Shown here piece after piece: positions 61,847 to 64,000 of a stretch of DNA of 64,000 nucleotides; the first letter of the stretch is position 1; every line of letters starts with the position of its first letter. The notes beneath the pieces were generated by a model. It was not told the DNA's origin. It saw only the letters and a list, made by a program, of their open reading frames with translations, and made no database searches. The position numbers and the translations under genes are program-made. The DNA comes from Legionella parisiensis (GTDB lineage: Bacteria; Pseudomonadota; Gammaproteobacteria; Legionellales; Legionellaceae). The stretch covers positions 617,618-681,617 of the forward strand of contig NZ_LNYQ01000012.1 of assembly GCF_001467945.1 (NCBI RefSeq), in the 5' to 3' direction.

Positions 61847-62494
61847 CTACATCTTGGATTCCTTTCTTGCGACAAAACGTCCGACCATTTGTCCAATAAG
61901 AACGGCTAAACAAAATTGTCCTGTTAAAGACTCAATCTAGGTAAACATTTGAGCAATTGGTTTCAGAGGTACAATCTCACCATAACCTACGGTTGTTAAG
62001 GTAATAAATGAATAATAGATTGCTTGTGATACATGTTTGATGATTAAACCAGAAAACGAAGCTGGACTTAACAATTCCAAGAGTAAATAAATATAAGCAA
62101 AAGTGAGTCCAATAAATAAATAACCTGAAATCGAACCAAATAAGGTTGTCAGATTAATGGTTTGATCTTTTAAGGTGATGTAAAGACAAAAATAATTCAG
62201 CATAATCAGATAGATAATAACTAAAATAGTTCTGAATACATACATCAACTGCTCACTACAACAATAATGAAGTATAAAAAATACAATCTGCAGAAAAATA
62301 AGTGTTGTGACTAAAAATACAAGCAATTACTCTTTATGACCAATAACTAAAAGACATGAGCCAATGAGTACAGCAAAGATAATTCCAGGGGGATCGGTCC
62401 AATAAAATTGGGTAGTAATGGCTTTAAATAAACAAAATAAAATTAATAAGAAAAAAAGTAACATAAAGCGTAATCTATTGATTAAATAAAACAT
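61847..62494 (-). pseudogene. Two-pore-type potassium channel gene with two in-frame stop codons
   Basis: Reading from the ATG at 62494, one frame runs 216 codons to the stop at 61847 and is interrupted only by TAA at 62327-62329 and TAG at 61937-61939. The text is continuous: MFYLINRLRFMLLFFLLILF, then four or so further membrane segments, the pore helix and filter ITLTTVGYGEIVPL, and after the second stop IESLTGQFCLAVLIGQMVGR, the usual last helix of Ion_trans_2 channels. No frameshift is visible. It is therefore either a recent pseudogene or a gene read through. The piece 61937-62326 alone (from a TTG) would still encode the pore but lack both ends. Confidence 0.8.
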
Positions 62495-62715
62495 ACCATT
62501 CCTTGTCTTAATCTCTTTAAATAAGCTAGGGCTAATGCCAACTTATCATTTACGCTAATGTAGAGTCTTCCTCCATATCTATGGATTTCAGAATAAACGT
62601 CTTACAGAGCACCTTATATAAGCTTTTATTAGTAGGGCATAGAAAATTTGTCATCTTGCTTGCTCACAGAAAATTCGAGTCGATGCGTAGGTTGGCCTTG
62701 GCCTAACAATTCATT

Positions 62716-64000
62716 TTAACTCAGTGCCATTTGGCTTGCTGAGATTTCATCTAATCGTAGCTTTCTGATATTTTCAAAAGCATTTTCAGATGACGTGTTA
62801 AGAAATCTTTTAAACATCTGTACCGTAGATCTTTGAGCGGTCGCAAGAATGTCATATCTACCATCCGTCTTATATTCATCAACAATTCTTTGAACCTCTT
62901 CTTCTGAGTCAGCCATTTCTATATCTTCATAAAAATCTTTGAGAATTGTACTTTTTAAGAAATCTCCTTTTTGAGTTTTATATTTCGTTTTTAAGCTATC
63001 GGTTGGCTCGACCACGAAATCAACATCTTTTCTATTTTGTCCATTATCTGTTGCATAATGCGCATATCTCCCGTTCAATATCTCATGTTCCAATTTTTGG
63101 AAAATAGGTGTAATTCGGTTAGGAGGTAAATCGAGAAACCAAAAATTATTGTTTGCTTTCCCTTGGTTGTGTCCTGGCTCGATATTATGATCGTTTATAA
63201 ATTGCTCAAAAGATTTCTTATCTTTAAATACAATCTTAAATTTATCTAAGAATGGCTCACTATTTTTTACTAAAGGAGCAACGCCCAAAACGCCCGGAGA
63301 ATGTAAGATAGAATGGGATTGAGCAGTGAATTTTATCTGATTCGAAATTCGAGCAATTTTCTCAGGGGGTACTTTTATAAACCATAACTTTGATCCTTTT
63401 GTCGTCCCGATGTCCACCTTGTCTTTTAATCCGGTAATATTATGATTTTTCACAAATCGGTCAAGGGATTCACGATCTTTAAACTCAATCTGAAATTTAT
63501 CTAAGGGCTGTGCCTCATTGTGAGCGGCTTTTCCATCTTCATAATTTTTTACTCTGGGGAGAACCCTCTTTACTCCAGGACAATGCAATATGAATTTTGA
63601 TTGATCAATTAGTTCGTTTTTTATTTTTTTCGCAATTGGAGCAATTTTATCAGGAGGCACTCTTATAAACAATAACTTTGATCCTTTTGTTGTCCCTATG
63701 TCCTCCCCTTTTAATCCGGTAATATTATGATTTTTCACAAATTGCCCAAGGGATTCACGATCTTTAAACTCAATCTGAAATTTATCTATGGGTTGTGCAT
63801 CATTGTGAGCTGCTTTTCCATCTTCATAATTTTTTACTCTGGGGACAACTTCCACCACTCCAGGATAATGCTTGAAGGATTTGGCTTGTTCAATTAATTC
63901 ATTTTTTATCTGCGTCGCAATTGGAGCAATTTTATCAGGAGGCACTCTTATAAACAATAACTTTGATCCTTTTGTTGTCCCTATGTCCTCCCCTTTTAAT
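62716..64000 (-). CDS. Tandem-repeat protein with conserved C-terminal domain; 5' end beyond window
   Basis: The frame is open to the right edge (428 codons seen), so the true start lies outside. The sequence is a series of repeats of about 95-96 residues, each with VPPDKIAPIA, then RVKNYEDGKAAHN, AQPLDKFQIEFKDRESL and ITGLK...IGTTKGSKL. Two whole copies, one shorter degenerate copy nearest the C-terminus and part of a fourth are seen. DNA at 63651-63715 is identical to 63936-64000, so the repeats are recent or homogenised. The C-terminus (about 92 residues before 62716) shares DFLKSTILKDFYED and YKTDGRYD with the 8498 protein. No signal peptide can be judged. Function unknown; repeat architecture and shared C-terminus suggest a secreted effector family (inference). 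Confidence 0.75.
   Translation of the reverse strand, partial: LKGEDIGTTKGSKLLFIRVPPDKIAPIATQIKNELIEQAKSFKHYPGVVEVVPRVKNYEDGKAAHNDAQPIDKFQIEFKDRESLGQFVKNHNITGLKGEDIGTTKGSKLLFIRVPPDKIAPIAKKIKNELIDQSKFILHCPGVKRVLPRVKNYEDGKAAHNEAQPLDKFQIEFKDRESLDRFVKNHNITGLKDKVDIGTTKGSKLWFIKVPPEKIARISNQIKFTAQSHSILHSPGVLGVAPLVKNSEPFLDKFKIVFKDKKSFEQFINDHNIEPGHNQGKANNNFWFLDLPPNRITPIFQKLEHEILNGRYAHYATDNGQNRKDVDFVVEPTDSLKTKYKTQKGDFLKSTILKDFYEDIEMADSEEEVQRIVDEYKTDGRYDILATAQRSTVQMFKRFLNTSSENAFENIRKLRLDEISASQMALS

Noticed and set aside
1..64000. CRISPR arrays, tRNA/rRNA genes, insertion sequences with transposase, attachment sites, origins
   Set aside because: None was seen on reading; short palindromes recur but without regular spacers, and no transposase or integrase text was found.

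Overview
The window looks like the chromosome of a Legionella or close relative (Legionellales). This is inferred, not searched. The DNA is AT-rich, gene density is moderate, and many large cytosolic-type proteins without signal peptides carry eukaryotic-like or host-directed folds: a CE-clan cysteine protease, RasGEF-like repeats, an ankyrin/papain-like protein, a patatin phospholipase, a calpain-like protease, a signal-less phosphodiester glycosidase, and several very large helical proteins of unknown function. That mixture, with ordinary metabolic genes between, is typical of Dot/Icm effector-rich Legionella genomes. No Dot/Icm, rRNA, tRNA, phage or CRISPR genes were seen.

Layout. 1-7.9 kb: effector-like genes (CE-clan protease cut by the left edge, inactivated M48-like membrane protein, RasGEF-like protein, AAC(6')-like acetyltransferase, ankyrin/papain-like protein, YffB/ArsC-like protein). 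7.9-14.8 kb: a decayed lon fragment, a large protein with a repeated module, a patatin phospholipase, an SDR and a kinase-like protein lacking its P-loop. 14.9-22.4 kb: a tight operon of glutamate-cysteine-ligase-like, cyclic-nucleotide-binding and class II amidotransferase genes, then argE, a GNAT, glutathione-independent formaldehyde dehydrogenase and a TetR regulator. 22.4-28.3 kb: the most system-like locus. A polymorphic-toxin-like protein (pre-toxin segment plus PD-(D/E)XK-like nuclease) is divergent from three coupled genes, the last being a Trypco1-like small protein; a perfect inverted repeat lies between. 28.3-43 kb: decayed DNA, secreted proteins, a DUF218 protein, an acyltransferase, GNATs, helical unknowns, an enoyl-CoA hydratase pseudogene and a HerA/YjgR-like ATPase. 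43-51.4 kb: a lipase-like hydrolase, a module protein, glycosidase, calpain-like, VOC, GNAT and amidase genes and a barrel-like outer membrane protein. 51.5-57.8 kb: a signalling operon (periplasmic binding protein, hybrid histidine kinase, single-domain receiver, class III adenylate cyclase with pseudo-histidine-kinase and pseudo-receiver segments). 58-64 kb: a 1222-residue unknown, a potassium-channel gene with two in-frame stops, and a tandem-repeat protein cut by the right edge.

Themes. (1) Three proteins (8.5, 44 and 63 kb) share a short repeated beta-alpha-beta-like module, and two of them also share a C-terminal domain of about 91 residues. (2) Gene decay is frequent: lon, NTF2-like, enoyl-CoA hydratase, potassium channel, and the 28.4-28.9 kb remnants. 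(3) A palindrome related to CCTGGTTGC-N2-GCAACCAGG recurs between genes, often between convergent genes. (4) Several families carry lost catalytic residues (M48, uridine-kinase-like, receiver and HisKA segments), suggesting pseudoenzymes or regulators. Where the longest open frame begins at TTG or GTG but an ATG with a Shine-Dalgarno sequence lies just inside, the ATG is given as the start.
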